DNA from: Rhizobium sp. AC27/96
GTDB taxonomy: Bacteria > Pseudomonadota > Alphaproteobacteria > Rhizobiales > Rhizobiaceae
Length of the DNA stretch: 64,000 bases
NCBI RefSeq assembly: GCF_001692325.1
Contig: NZ_LXKN01000018.1
Location: 558,001-622,000, forward strand
Reading direction: 5' to 3'
Of the stretch, positions 17,335 to 25,384 are shown one piece after another; the stretch's first letter is position 1, and every line of letters starts with the position of its first letter. A program made the position numbers and the translations under genes. The notes under the pieces are model-generated. The model had not been told where the DNA came from. It did no database searches and saw nothing but the letters and a program-made list of their open reading frames with translations.

Positions 17335-17976
17335 ATGAATTCGCTGGAAGCTGACGCGACAGCGCGCGCACAAGAGGCCGAGGCGCCGGATGTGACCGAG
17401 CTCATTCTCCAGGACATCCTTGCCGGCAGGCTTCCGCCCGGAACATGGCTGAAGCAGATCGATCTGGAGCGGCGATATCACTGTACGCGGCCGCAGGTGC
17501 GGCTGGCGCTGGACAGGCTGGTGCAGAAACGGCTGGTGGAGCACATCCCCAACCGTGGTTACCACGTCCACGAGCAGGATGGGCGCCGCGCGCAGGAAGT
17601 CAGCGACATCCGCGTCATTCTTGAAACGGCAGTCAGCGACCGCATCATCGCAAACGTAGCCGAGGCCGATATCGTCGCCTTGCGCGCGCTGGCCACGCGC
17701 TTCGACGAACTTGTCCTGACCGGCACCATGCTCGAGCTCTACGAAGCCAATCTCGCCTTTCATCGGCATTTGCTTGCGCTTGCAGGCAACCAGGAACTCG
17801 TCGACCTGATCACCGAAATCCGGCAGCGGACCTCATCGGCGCCGGTTTCGCAATGGCGTACCCGCGCCCGCATCGAGCAATCCGGCCGCGAGCATCAATC
17901 GATGGTCGACGCGATAGGCAAGCGCGATGTGGATATGCTCAAGGAGCTGACACGCCGACATATTCTGCAAGCGTGA
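17335..17976 (+). CDS. GntR-family transcriptional regulator (FCD subfamily)
   Basis: 213 residues from the ATG at 17335, preceded by GGGAGAG; the frame is open much further upstream but that part contains the operator and looks non-coding. N-terminal winged HTH: LILQDILAGRLPPGTWLKQ, RRYHCTRPQVRLALDRLVQKRLVEH and NRGYHVH. The C-terminal helical FCD-type ligand domain includes EVSDIRVILETAVSDRI and the histidine-bearing helix (NLAFHRHLLALAG, then EHQSMVDAI), usually metal/carboxylate-binding. It is divergent from the amidohydrolase/ABC operon and most likely its repressor. Confidence 0.9.
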   Translation: MNSLEADATARAQEAEAPDVTELILQDILAGRLPPGTWLKQIDLERRYHCTRPQVRLALDRLVQKRLVEHIPNRGYHVHEQDGRRAQEVSDIRVILETAVSDRIIANVAEADIVALRALATRFDELVLTGTMLELYEANLAFHRHLLALAGNQELVDLITEIRQRTSSAPVSQWRTRARIEQSGREHQSMVDAIGKRDVDMLKELTRRHILQA

Positions 17977-18012
17977 CAACACCGGCTCTCCAAGGCGACG
18001 GATCGGCCAAAT

Positions 18013-18426
18013 TTACCTGACAGTGAAGTCGGCCGATTCCAGCACTTTGCCGTTAACCGAAAACTCGATCCTGTAGGTTCCGACGGGCCAACCATTGTTT
18101 GGTCTGGTCATCGCAGATTTTACGTTTTTTGTCAGGGAGCCAATATGCAGGTCGACGCCATCGATCTTGTAATTCGACGGCGCTGCTCCGCCGGTGTCAA
18201 CAGCGATCCAAGCAATGTTCACGTCGCTCCCTGATGGCACATCCTTGGTCAGATGAGCTGACACGAAAATCTTCGGGGTATCGGCGGCGAAACTGGTTTG
18301 AACGGCTTTGGAACCCTCCTTGGCCGAAATCACGATGTTTTCGATGCCGGCTGCCCATGCACTTGTCGAGATGATTGTTACGGCACCGACCGTAAACGCG
18401 AAAATCACATGCTGGGGGCTACGCAT
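18013..18426 (-). CDS. Exported protein of unknown function (137 aa)
   Basis: From the ATG at 18426 the product has a signal peptide (HVIFAFTVGAVTIISTSAWAAG) and a ~110-residue mature part that looks like a single beta-sandwich: alternating strands, a NNGWPVGTYRIEFSVNGK hairpin and a C-terminal DFTVR strand. This is reminiscent of Ig-like periplasmic modules, but no family was recognised. The frame continues upstream to 18552, but the signal peptide and an AAGAGA motif beside the start favour 18426. It is convergent with the GntR gene. Confidence 0.6.
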   Translation of the reverse strand: MRSPQHVIFAFTVGAVTIISTSAWAAGIENIVISAKEGSKAVQTSFAADTPKIFVSAHLTKDVPSGSDVNIAWIAVDTGGAAPSNYKIDGVDLHIGSLTKNVKSAMTRPNNGWPVGTYRIEFSVNGKVLESADFTVR

Positions 18427-18637
18427 TCTCTTGGATCCCTTTCTCTGGAAAAGACCGCTGCGCCGAACCAGATGACGGTCAGAGGATCGCCATGACGAAA
18501 TTGCCCTCTGTACACACCGGACAATGTGACCGTCACCCCAGAATTCGGGCAATGAACGAATGGGATATTGGTCTCAACTATGCATTGACAAGGCTTACGG
18601 CTCAGCCTCGCGCTATCAAGGCGACACCCTGGGAGGG

Positions 18638-19660
18638 TTAAGAAGCATCAACAACGTCGTCGTAATCAGCAATTCCCGTAATGATCGGCTTGAACCTGAC
18701 GGTTCGCTGCCCCGCCTCGTGCTCACCCGCCACAGCCTGTCGCACCAGTTGTGCGGCTACCTCGCCGATGGCTCGCCTTGGCGAGCGCGAGGTCGCAATC
18801 TGCGACGGGAGAGAGTTGACGAGATCCAATCCGTTAAATCCAGCGATCAGGATCTTCTCGGGGACTGCGACCCTCAGTTCCATGCACGCGAACAATCCGC
18901 CGCTCGCCATGTCGTCGTTGGAATAATAGATGCAGTCAAGATCGGGAACGGCAGCAAGCATGGCAATCGTCAGACGCTTTCCAAGCGCGATCGAGGAAAA
19001 GGCATCATCGATCGCCTGTTCCACGAAATGCAGGCCGTGCTCGCGCAACACGCGCTCGAAACCGGCCTTGCGCTTGCCCGCGCGCAAATCCTTATCCAGC
19101 GCGCTGCCGACATAGCCGAACCGCCGGCGGCCGGCCGCGATCAGCGCCCTTGCCATATCGGCACCGGCCTCGCCATGCGACAACCCGACATTGAAATCGA
19201 TTGGCGTGCCATCGAGATCCATAAGCTGGATGACCGGGATGTCTGCGTGCTTCAGCAATTTCACCGTTTCCTCCGGCTGGTCGAGGCCGGTTACGATGAT
19301 GGCGCAGGGCTGCCAGGAAAGCATATCGCGGATGATGGCGCGCTCCTTGGCAACATCATAGTCGCAAATACCGAATACGGCCTGCATGCCCGAGCCATCG
19401 AGGCCGGCGGAGATGCCGGCCAGCACCTCCGGAAAGACGATATTCGACATGCTGGGCACGACCACGGCGACGAGGTTGGTGCGCTGCGAGGAAAGCGAGA
19501 GCGCCAGCCGGTTGCCGACATAGCTGAGCCGCCTCGCCACCTCCAGCACCCTGTCGCGGGTTTCGCTTGACACATCGCCGGCACGGCGAAGGGCGCGCGA
19601 GGCGGTCATCTTGCTGACCCCAGCCTCGATCGCGACTTCTTCCAGAGTGGGTTTGCGCAT
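18638..19660 (-). CDS. LacI-family transcriptional regulator (GntR/gluconate-repressor-like)
   Basis: 340 residues. The N-terminal HTH (PTLEEVAIEAGVSKMTASRALR) and hinge helix (NRLALSLSSQRT) are classic LacI features, followed by a periplasmic-binding-protein-like effector domain (residues 60-335). Like E. coli GntR it is of the type that binds palindromes with a central CCGG. It is divergent from the tetronate operon, and a 36-bp palindrome lies 110 bp upstream of its start (19770-19805). It is most likely the repressor of that operon, with a tetronate or pathway intermediate as inducer; the inducer is inference. Confidence 0.9.
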   Translation of the reverse strand: MRKPTLEEVAIEAGVSKMTASRALRRAGDVSSETRDRVLEVARRLSYVGNRLALSLSSQRTNLVAVVVPSMSNIVFPEVLAGISAGLDGSGMQAVFGICDYDVAKERAIIRDMLSWQPCAIIVTGLDQPEETVKLLKHADIPVIQLMDLDGTPIDFNVGLSHGEAGADMARALIAAGRRRFGYVGSALDKDLRAGKRKAGFERVLREHGLHFVEQAIDDAFSSIALGKRLTIAMLAAVPDLDCIYYSNDDMASGGLFACMELRVAVPEKILIAGFNGLDLVNSLPSQIATSRSPRRAIGEVAAQLVRQAVAGEHEAGQRTVRFKPIITGIADYDDVVDAS

Positions 19661-19748
19661 TCCCCGGCGACCCTCGACATTGGCAGCGACTCCGGCCGGC
19701 GTCGCTCTTCCTCATAGGATATTTCCGGGAAAAGGAAAACTGGCGCTA

Positions 19749-19805
19749 TTGACAGATACAGGAGAAATTGGCCATGTTAACGATACCGGTACCGGTAACA
19801 TGGCC
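19749..19805 (+). promoter_or_regulatory. Promoter with 36-bp near-perfect palindromic LacI-type operator
   Basis: A perfect -35 box TTGACA lies at 19749-19754. About 16 bp later begins a 36-bp palindrome (19770-19805) with only two mismatched pairs (19780/19795 and 19783/19792). Its outer arms are GGCCATGTTA and TAACATGGCC; the core is ACCGGTACCGGT. The outer ATGTTA...TAACAT plus central CCGG recalls the E. coli gluconate-repressor site ATGTTACCGGTAACAT. It covers the expected -10 region, so binding would block transcription of ltnD onward. Confidence 0.8.
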
Positions 19806-19825
19806 TAAATTACAGAGGTAACATC

Positions 19826-20734
19826 GTGCAGGAAACGAAGAAGGCAGCCGTCATCGGCTTGGGATCGATGGGCTGGGGCGCAGCCCTGTCCCTTCTCAAG
19901 GCAGGCTTCGCGGTGCGGGGATGTGATATTCGCAGCGATGCCCTCGCACGCTTCACGGAAGCCGGCGGGGACGCTTGCACAACGCCGGCACTGGCTGCCG
20001 AAACCGCCGATGTCATCCTTGTCTACGTCATCAACAGCAAGCAGGTTGAAGACGTCGTATTCGGTCCGAACGGCGCACTGGAGACGGCAAAGCCTGGCAC
20101 CGTGTTTCTGCTCTGCTCCACCATGGCGCCGAGCGCCACCACCGATATTGCCGAAAGACTTGAGACAGCGGGCATGCTCGTCATCGATGCGCCGGTTTCC
20201 GGCGGCCATGTTCGCGCGCTGGCCGGCGAAATCACTGTCATGGCATCCGGCTCGCAAGAGGCCTTCGATCGGGCTTCTGCCGCCCTCGATGCCATCTCGG
20301 CCAAGGTGTTCCGGCTGGGGGATCGTCCCGGCGCAGGTTCCCAGGTGAAGATGATCAACCAGCTTCTCGCCGGCGTCCATATCGCCGCGACGGCCGAGGC
20401 GATGACACTTGCCGCCAAGGCCGGCATCGACCTGAAGACGCTTTATGACGTGATCCGCGTTTCCGCAGGCTCCTCATGGATGTTCGAGAACCGCGGTGAG
20501 CACATTGTTTCCGGCGATTATGCGCCACGTTCGGCAGTCAACATTTTCGTCAAGGATCTCGGTATCGTCGCGTCCGAAGCCGAAAAGGCAGGGGCGATCA
20601 CACCGCTTGCGGCCTCCGCGCTCAACCTTTTCGTCGAGGCGTCGGAGGCGGGCCTTGGCCAGGAGGATGACGCCGCCGTCGCCAAGATCCTTGCTCGCAA
20701 GAGCGGCGCCACCCTTCCCGGCATGGAGGAATAG
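19826..20734 (+). CDS. ltnD: L-threonate 2-dehydrogenase
   Basis: 302 residues; GTG start with AGAGG upstream. It is a beta-hydroxyacid dehydrogenase: Rossmann start AAVIGLGSMGWGAA (residues 7-20), APVSGGHVRALAGEITVMASG (substrate-binding DAPVSGG block) and the catalytic lysine in GSQVKMINQLLAGVHIA. Closest in character to LtnD, which oxidises L-threonate at C2 with NAD to 2-oxo-tetronate. Its co-occurrence with otnK, otnC and otnI, in a row on the same strand with 3-bp gap or overlap, supports the assignment over tartronate semialdehyde reductase. Confidence 0.85.
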   Translation: MQETKKAAVIGLGSMGWGAALSLLKAGFAVRGCDIRSDALARFTEAGGDACTTPALAAETADVILVYVINSKQVEDVVFGPNGALETAKPGTVFLLCSTMAPSATTDIAERLETAGMLVIDAPVSGGHVRALAGEITVMASGSQEAFDRASAALDAISAKVFRLGDRPGAGSQVKMINQLLAGVHIAATAEAMTLAAKAGIDLKTLYDVIRVSAGSSWMFENRGEHIVSGDYAPRSAVNIFVKDLGIVASEAEKAGAITPLAASALNLFVEASEAGLGQEDDAAVAKILARKSGATLPGMEE

Positions 20735-20737
20735 CTT

Positions 20738-22012
20738 ATGGCCCTCCTCCTCGGCTGCATTGCCGACGATTTTACCGGGGCCACGGATCTCGCTGCCCTC
20801 CTGTCGCGCAGCGGTCTACCCGTATCGCTGCGGATCGGCGTGCCGCCGACGAAACGAGACGAGAGCGATGCATCCGTCATCGAAGTCATCGCCCTGAAAT
20901 GCCGGACATCGCCGGTCCAGAGCGCCGTCGAGCAAGCGCGCCAGGCGCTGGACTGGCTGAAAGACGCCGGAGCGACGCGCTTCTTCTGGAAATACTGCTC
21001 GACCTTCGACAGCACATCGGAGGGCAATATCGGGCCGATCGCAGAAATGCTGATGGCGCAGACTGGCGCGGAGCAAACGATCTATTGCCCGGCCTTCCCC
21101 GAAAACGGCCGCAACATATTCATGGGCCACCTTTTTGTCGGCGAGCAGCTTCTTGCCGAAAGCCCGATGAAGGACCACCCACTGACGCCGATGCGCGATT
21201 CCAGCCTGGTGCGACTGCTGTCGCCACAGGTGCGCGGCAAAGTCGGCCTTGCCAGTCGCGTCGTGGTGTCGGAAGGCCCGGCAGCCCTAAAGGCGAGGCT
21301 GGAGCGGTTCAAGGAAGACGATGTGCAGCATGTCATCGTCGATGCCATTTGTGACGACGATCTACGCACCATTGCCGCCGCGACGGTGGATATGCCGCTT
21401 CTGACCGGCGGCAGCGCCATCGCCGGCCAGCTGCCGCGATTGTACGTCGAACAGGGCCTCGCAACAGCGCCTGACACTCACAAGCTCTTGCCACATGTTG
21501 GGGGTGGCCAAATCGTCCTGTCTGGAAGCTGCTCCGCGATGACACGCAGGCAGGTGGCGGATTACACAGCACATAGCGCCGGCCTCAAGCTTGACCCCAT
21601 CAACCTTTCCAAACAGGGTTCTGCAGCCGCATGCCTGTGGCTGAGGCAGCAGCCAGCCGACACCGGCAAGATCATCTACGCCACAGCAGAGCCCGCTGAC
21701 GTGCACCAGGCGCAGGAACGATTGGGACGCGAGGAGGCAGGCCAGGTTGTCGAGGAAGCGTTGTCGGAGATCGCCCGCGAGGCTTTTCAACGGGGAATTC
21801 GCCGTTTCGTCGTCGCCGGCGGCGAGACATCGGGGGCGATCACGCAGGCGCTCGGGATCACCCATCTTACCATCGGCCCGGAAATAGCCCCAGGCGTACC
21901 CTGGACTTTCACGGAGGTGGATGGCGAGATGATCGCGCTCGCTCTGAAATCAGGCAATTTCGGCAGCGAGACCTTCTTCACGGATGCCTTTGCGCGGCTG
22001 GAGGAAGCATGA
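20738..22012 (+). CDS. otnK: 3-oxo-tetronate kinase (four-carbon acid sugar kinase, DUF1537)
   Basis: 424 residues of the four-carbon acid sugar kinase family. The N-terminal domain opens with LLGCIADDFTGATDLAALLSRSG (the DDFTGA motif), and the C-terminal nucleotide-binding domain ends with RFVVAGGETSGAITQALGI, typical of the family. It phosphorylates 3-oxo-tetronate at O4 using ATP. It overlaps the following otnC gene by 4 bp (ATGA) and begins 3 bp after ltnD, so translation is coupled. A 3-oxo-isoapionate or D-threonate kinase is possible, but the otnC/otnI neighbours favour OtnK. Confidence 0.87.
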   Translation: MALLLGCIADDFTGATDLAALLSRSGLPVSLRIGVPPTKRDESDASVIEVIALKCRTSPVQSAVEQARQALDWLKDAGATRFFWKYCSTFDSTSEGNIGPIAEMLMAQTGAEQTIYCPAFPENGRNIFMGHLFVGEQLLAESPMKDHPLTPMRDSSLVRLLSPQVRGKVGLASRVVVSEGPAALKARLERFKEDDVQHVIVDAICDDDLRTIAAATVDMPLLTGGSAIAGQLPRLYVEQGLATAPDTHKLLPHVGGGQIVLSGSCSAMTRRQVADYTAHSAGLKLDPINLSKQGSAAACLWLRQQPADTGKIIYATAEPADVHQAQERLGREEAGQVVEEALSEIAREAFQRGIRRFVVAGGETSGAITQALGITHLTIGPEIAPGVPWTFTEVDGEMIALALKSGNFGSETFFTDAFARLEEA

Positions 22013-22659
22013 GCGAAGAAGCCAGCCTGCGCGAGCAGATATGCCAGATGGCCAAGTCGCTTTACGATCGGGGCCTTACCGCCGGCTCGTCCGGAAATAT
22101 CTCCGCGCGCCTCAGCGATGGACGCCTGCTGGTTACGCCGACAGGCAGTTCCTTCGGACGGCTGGACCCGGCACGGCTTTCGCTGTTTGACCATGATTTG
22201 CGCCTGATCGGCGGAGACAAGCCGACGAAGGAAATGCCGCTGCACGCCGCTTTCTACGAGACGCGACCGGACAAGACCGGAGCCATCGTGCATCTGCATT
22301 CCAGCCATTCGGTCGCACTGTCTGTTCTGCCTGATGTCGACAGCGACAATATGCTGCCGCCATTGACAGCCTATTCGATCATGAAGCTCGGCAAGGTGAA
22401 ACTTCTGCCCTATTTCATGCCGGGAGACCCGGCCATGGGCGATGCGATCCGCGGCCTTGCCGGCAAACGCAGCGCCGTCATGCTGGCGGCGCACGGACCA
22501 GTCGTCTCGGCTAAGGATCTGGAAGCAGCGGTGTATGCGATCGAGGAACTGGAAGAGACGGCAAAGCTGGCCATTCTGACGCGCGGGGCCAACCCTTCCC
22601 TGCTGACGGATGCCCAGATCGCCGATCTGGTTCGCACCTATGATGTGGAGTGGGACTGA
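22009..22659 (+). CDS. otnC: 3-oxo-tetronate 4-phosphate decarboxylase (class II aldolase/adducin fold)
   Basis: 216 residues. The class II aldolase/adducin fold is shown by LYDRGLTAGSSGNISARLSDGRLLVTPTGSS (phosphate-binding loops), VHLHSSHS (two metal-ligand histidines), the catalytic acidic residue in TKEMPLHAAFYETRP and the third ligand in AAHGPV. In the OtnC role it decarboxylates 3-oxo-tetronate 4-phosphate to dihydroxyacetone phosphate and CO2. It is translationally coupled with otnK. L-fuculose-phosphate aldolase-like activity is the generic alternative. Confidence 0.87.
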   Translation: MSEEASLREQICQMAKSLYDRGLTAGSSGNISARLSDGRLLVTPTGSSFGRLDPARLSLFDHDLRLIGGDKPTKEMPLHAAFYETRPDKTGAIVHLHSSHSVALSVLPDVDSDNMLPPLTAYSIMKLGKVKLLPYFMPGDPAMGDAIRGLAGKRSAVMLAAHGPVVSAKDLEAAVYAIEELEETAKLAILTRGANPSLLTDAQIADLVRTYDVEWD

Positions 22660-22661
22660 AC

Positions 22662-23429
22662 ATGCTGCACTTTTCCGCCAATCTCGGCTTTCTCTGGCAG
22701 GAGCTTTCGCTTCCCGACGCGATCCGGGCCGCCAAGGCCGCCGGCTTCGATGCGGTGGAATGCCATTATCCCTATGACACACCAGTTGAGGTCGTGCGGC
22801 AGGCGCTCGCCGAAACAGGCCTTTCCATGCTTGGCCTCAATACCAGCCGTGGCAATGTCCAGGCCGGCGACAATGGGTTGGCGGCCTTGTCGGGGCGAGA
22901 GGACGAGGCACGCCGCGCGATCGACCAGGCAATCGACTATGCCGCGGAGATCGGCGCGCAGAATGTCCATGTGATGGCAGGAAAGAGCCGTGGCGAGGAA
23001 GCGCGCGCCACCTTCATCGCCAATCTGCGCCATGCCTGCGGGCGGGCCAGCGAGGTGGGCATTACGGTGCTGATCGAGCCGCTGAACAGCCGCGATGCGC
23101 CGGGATATTTTCTACAGACGACCGATCAGGCGCTCGACATCATATCTGCGGTTGGCGCAGGGAACATCAAGCTGATGTTCGACTGCTATCACATCCAGAT
23201 CATGCAGGGCGACCTGACCCAGAAGCTCGAAGCACTTCTGGGCGCCATCGGCCATATCCAAATCGCATCTGTCCCCGACCGGCGCGAACCGGATCACGGC
23301 GAAATCGACTATCGTCACATTTTCCGCTTCATCGAAAAGCTTGGCTATGACAGGCCCATCGGAGCCGAATATCGACCCGCCACGACGACGGAGGCTGGAC
23401 TGGGCTGGCTGCAGGCATATCGCAGCTGA
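22662..23429 (+). CDS. otnI: 2-oxo-tetronate isomerase (hydroxypyruvate isomerase family)
   Basis: 255 residues in the xylose-isomerase-like TIM-barrel family: FSANLGFLWQELSLPDAIRAAKAAGFDAVECHYPY at the start, IEPLNSRDAPGYFL and MFDCYHIQIMQGDLTQ (metal and substrate residues Glu, Asp, His), and GAEYRPA at the end. OtnI interconverts 2-oxo- and 3-oxo-tetronate, linking the dehydrogenases to the kinase. The ATG at 22662 begins 2 bp after the otnC stop; an in-frame codon at 22650 lies within otnC. Confidence 0.87.
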   Translation: MLHFSANLGFLWQELSLPDAIRAAKAAGFDAVECHYPYDTPVEVVRQALAETGLSMLGLNTSRGNVQAGDNGLAALSGREDEARRAIDQAIDYAAEIGAQNVHVMAGKSRGEEARATFIANLRHACGRASEVGITVLIEPLNSRDAPGYFLQTTDQALDIISAVGAGNIKLMFDCYHIQIMQGDLTQKLEALLGAIGHIQIASVPDRREPDHGEIDYRHIFRFIEKLGYDRPIGAEYRPATTTEAGLGWLQAYRS

Positions 23430-23513
23430 ACCATTTGATCGTTTTCGACCCGGCGCGGAGACGGCGAACCACATTGAAGACCGATACCGATTCCTTGAGG
23501 AGGAAAAGCCGAA

Positions 23514-24500
23514 ATGCATGTGTTGATTTTGGGGGCCGCCGGCATGGTCGGCCGCAAGCTTGTTGAACGGATCGCCAGTGAACCGAAGGCGCTCGGACAG
23601 TCGATCGATCGACTTACTCTCGCGGATGCTTTTCAATCGCCCATACCGGAAGCTCTCAGAGACATCTCGAAGGCTGTCACCGTCGACCTCGCCAATGCCG
23701 GCGTCGCGGATAAGCTCATCGAAGAACGTCCCGACCTCATCTTTCATCTGGCCGCCGTTGTTTCAGGCGAAGCGGAAGCGGATTTCGACAAGGGCTATAC
23801 GGTCAATCTTGACGGAACACGGGCGCTGTTCGAGGCGATCCGGCAACAAGGTCTGGCGGCTGCCTATACGCCACGCGTCATCTTTGCATCATCCCTCGCG
23901 GTGTTCGGTACGCCCTTCCCCGAGATTATCGGCGACGAGTTCCTGACTGCGCCGCTCACCAGCTACGGTACGCAAAAGGCAATCACAGAACTTCTGCTCT
24001 CCGATTATTCGAGACGCGGCATTTTCGATGGCATCGGCATCAGGTTGCCGACCATCTGCGTGCGGCCGGGCGCTCCGAACAAGGCGGCCTCTGGCTTCTT
24101 CTCGAATATCCTGCGCGAACCGTTGATCGGCAAGGAAGCGATCCTGCCGGTCAGCGACACGGTGCGGCACTGGTTTGCCAGCCCGCGCTCTGCGGTCGGC
24201 TTCTTCGTGCATGCCGCGACGCTCGACACCGCGAAGATCGGGCCGCGACGCAATCTCACCATGCCCGGGCTTTCGGCCGTCGTTTCCGACGAGATCGACG
24301 CGCTGCGGCGGGTGGCCGGCGACAAGGCGGTCGCCCTCATCCGGCGGGAGACTGATCCGGTGATCGAGAAGATCGTTACCGGCTGGGCGCAGCGGTTCGA
24401 TGCAGAGCGCGCGCGTGACCTCGGCTTCAAGGCGGAACAGAGCTTCGACGAGATCCTGCAGGTGCATATCGAGGACGAATTGGGCGGGAGGCTTGCATGA
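23514..24500 (+). CDS. denD: D-erythronate dehydrogenase (extended SDR, NAD-dependent)
   Basis: 328 residues. Extended SDR/epimerase features: Rossmann motif [13 protein letters not shown], a catalytic Ser region ([10 protein letters not shown]) and Y-x-x-x-K in [17 protein letters not shown]. It has the characteristic length and sequence of DenD, which oxidises D-erythronate to 2-oxo-tetronate. A strong GAGG motif lies ahead of the start. It is 84 bp after otnI and overlaps the next SDR gene by 4 bp, so it belongs to the same operon. This gives a second entry into the 2-oxo-tetronate pool. Confidence 0.85.
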   Translation: MHVLILGAAGMVGRKLVERIASEPKALGQSIDRLTLADAFQSPIPEALRDISKAVTVDLANAGVADKLIEERPDLIFHLAAVVSGEAEADFDKGYTVNLDGTRALFEAIRQQGLAAAYTPRVIFASSLAVFGTPFPEIIGDEFLTAPLTSYGTQKAITELLLSDYSRRGIFDGIGIRLPTICVRPGAPNKAASGFFSNILREPLIGKEAILPVSDTVRHWFASPRSAVGFFVHAATLDTAKIGPRRNLTMPGLSAVVSDEIDALRRVAGDKAVALIRRETDPVIEKIVTGWAQRFDAERARDLGFKAEQSFDEILQVHIEDELGGRLA

Positions 24501-25273
24501 GCGAAGGTTTGGCTAAAACACAAACTGGAATAGCGCTGGTAACAGGTGGCGGCACGGGCCTTGGGCGCGCCATGGCAAAAGCGCTTGGAGTGGCCGGCTT
24601 CAAGGTCGTGATCTCAGGACGCCGTGCGGATGTGCTTGAAACATCCGCCAAAGAGCTTTCCGAAGAGACCGGCGCGGAATTTTTCGCGGTTGCCGCCGAT
24701 GTCAGCGATCCCGACTCGGTCCGCGCCCTCTTTGATGCCATCACCAGCCGATACGGCCGCCTCGATCTGCTGGTCAACAATGCCGGCATGGGCCTTCCGG
24801 CCGTACCGATGGAGGAACTGAGCTTCGAACAGTGGAACGCCATCCTCGGCGCGAACCTCACCGGCGCCTTCCTCTGCACGCAGCAGGCCTTCCGGCTGAT
24901 GAAGAGCCAGGTGCCGCACGGTGGCCGCATCATCAACAACGGCTCGATTTCGGCAACGACGCCGAGGCCACATTCGGCACCCTATACGGCGACGAAGCAT
25001 GCCATCACTGGTCTCACGAAATCGACGGCGCTCGACGGCCGTCCCTTCGACATAGCCTGCGGCCAGATCGATATTGGCAATGCCGCGACCGACATGACCG
25101 CAAGGATGAGCGCCGGCGTGCTGCAGGCAAACGGAGAGGTGGCTGCCGAGCCGACGATCTCGGCCGAACATGTCGCCCGCGCCGTCGTCTATATGGCCAC
25201 CCTGCCGCTTGATGCCAATGTGCTGTCGATGACCGTCATGGCAACCAAAATGCCATTGGTCGGCAGAGGCTAG
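24497..25273 (+). CDS. SDR-family oxidoreductase of the tetronate operon
   Basis: 258 residues of a classical short-chain dehydrogenase: [16 protein letters not shown] (cofactor loop), NNAG, NGSISA (catalytic Ser) and YTATKHAI (Tyr-x-x-x-Lys). It overlaps denD by 4 bp and is the last gene of the operon. Its substrate is unknown: it may oxidise another sugar acid or lactone precursor entering the tetronate pathway. A repeat element with a terminator-like hairpin starts 15 bp after its stop codon. Confidence 0.85.
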   Translation: MSEGLAKTQTGIALVTGGGTGLGRAMAKALGVAGFKVVISGRRADVLETSAKELSEETGAEFFAVAADVSDPDSVRALFDAITSRYGRLDLLVNNAGMGLPAVPMEELSFEQWNAILGANLTGAFLCTQQAFRLMKSQVPHGGRIINNGSISATTPRPHSAPYTATKHAITGLTKSTALDGRPFDIACGQIDIGNAATDMTARMSAGVLQANGEVAAEPTISAEHVARAVVYMATLPLDANVLSMTVMATKMPLVGRG

Positions 25274-25287
25274 CGACCGGCAGGCTC

Positions 25288-25384
25288 GGAGCATTTCCAG
25301 GTAAACCGGAAATGCTCCATCTTTTTGTTTCCTGACGCATTCCGGACGGAAAGCCGCTACGCACTTTTCCTGGAGGTGCCCTAG
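25288..25384. repeat. RIME-like intergenic repeat, copy 2, with terminator hairpin
   Basis: A ~97-bp variant of the element at 8628-8731. The left half is replaced by a perfect 11-bp stem (GGAGCATTTCC at 25288-25298 with GGAAATGCTCC at 25308-25318, 9-nt loop) followed by ATCTTTTTG, so it looks like an intrinsic terminator for the tetronate operon. The right half keeps GCATTCCGGACGGAAA and ends TGGAGGTGCCCTAG. The CTA at 25381-25383 is the stop codon, on the minus strand, of the HtrA-like gene. Confidence 0.85.
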
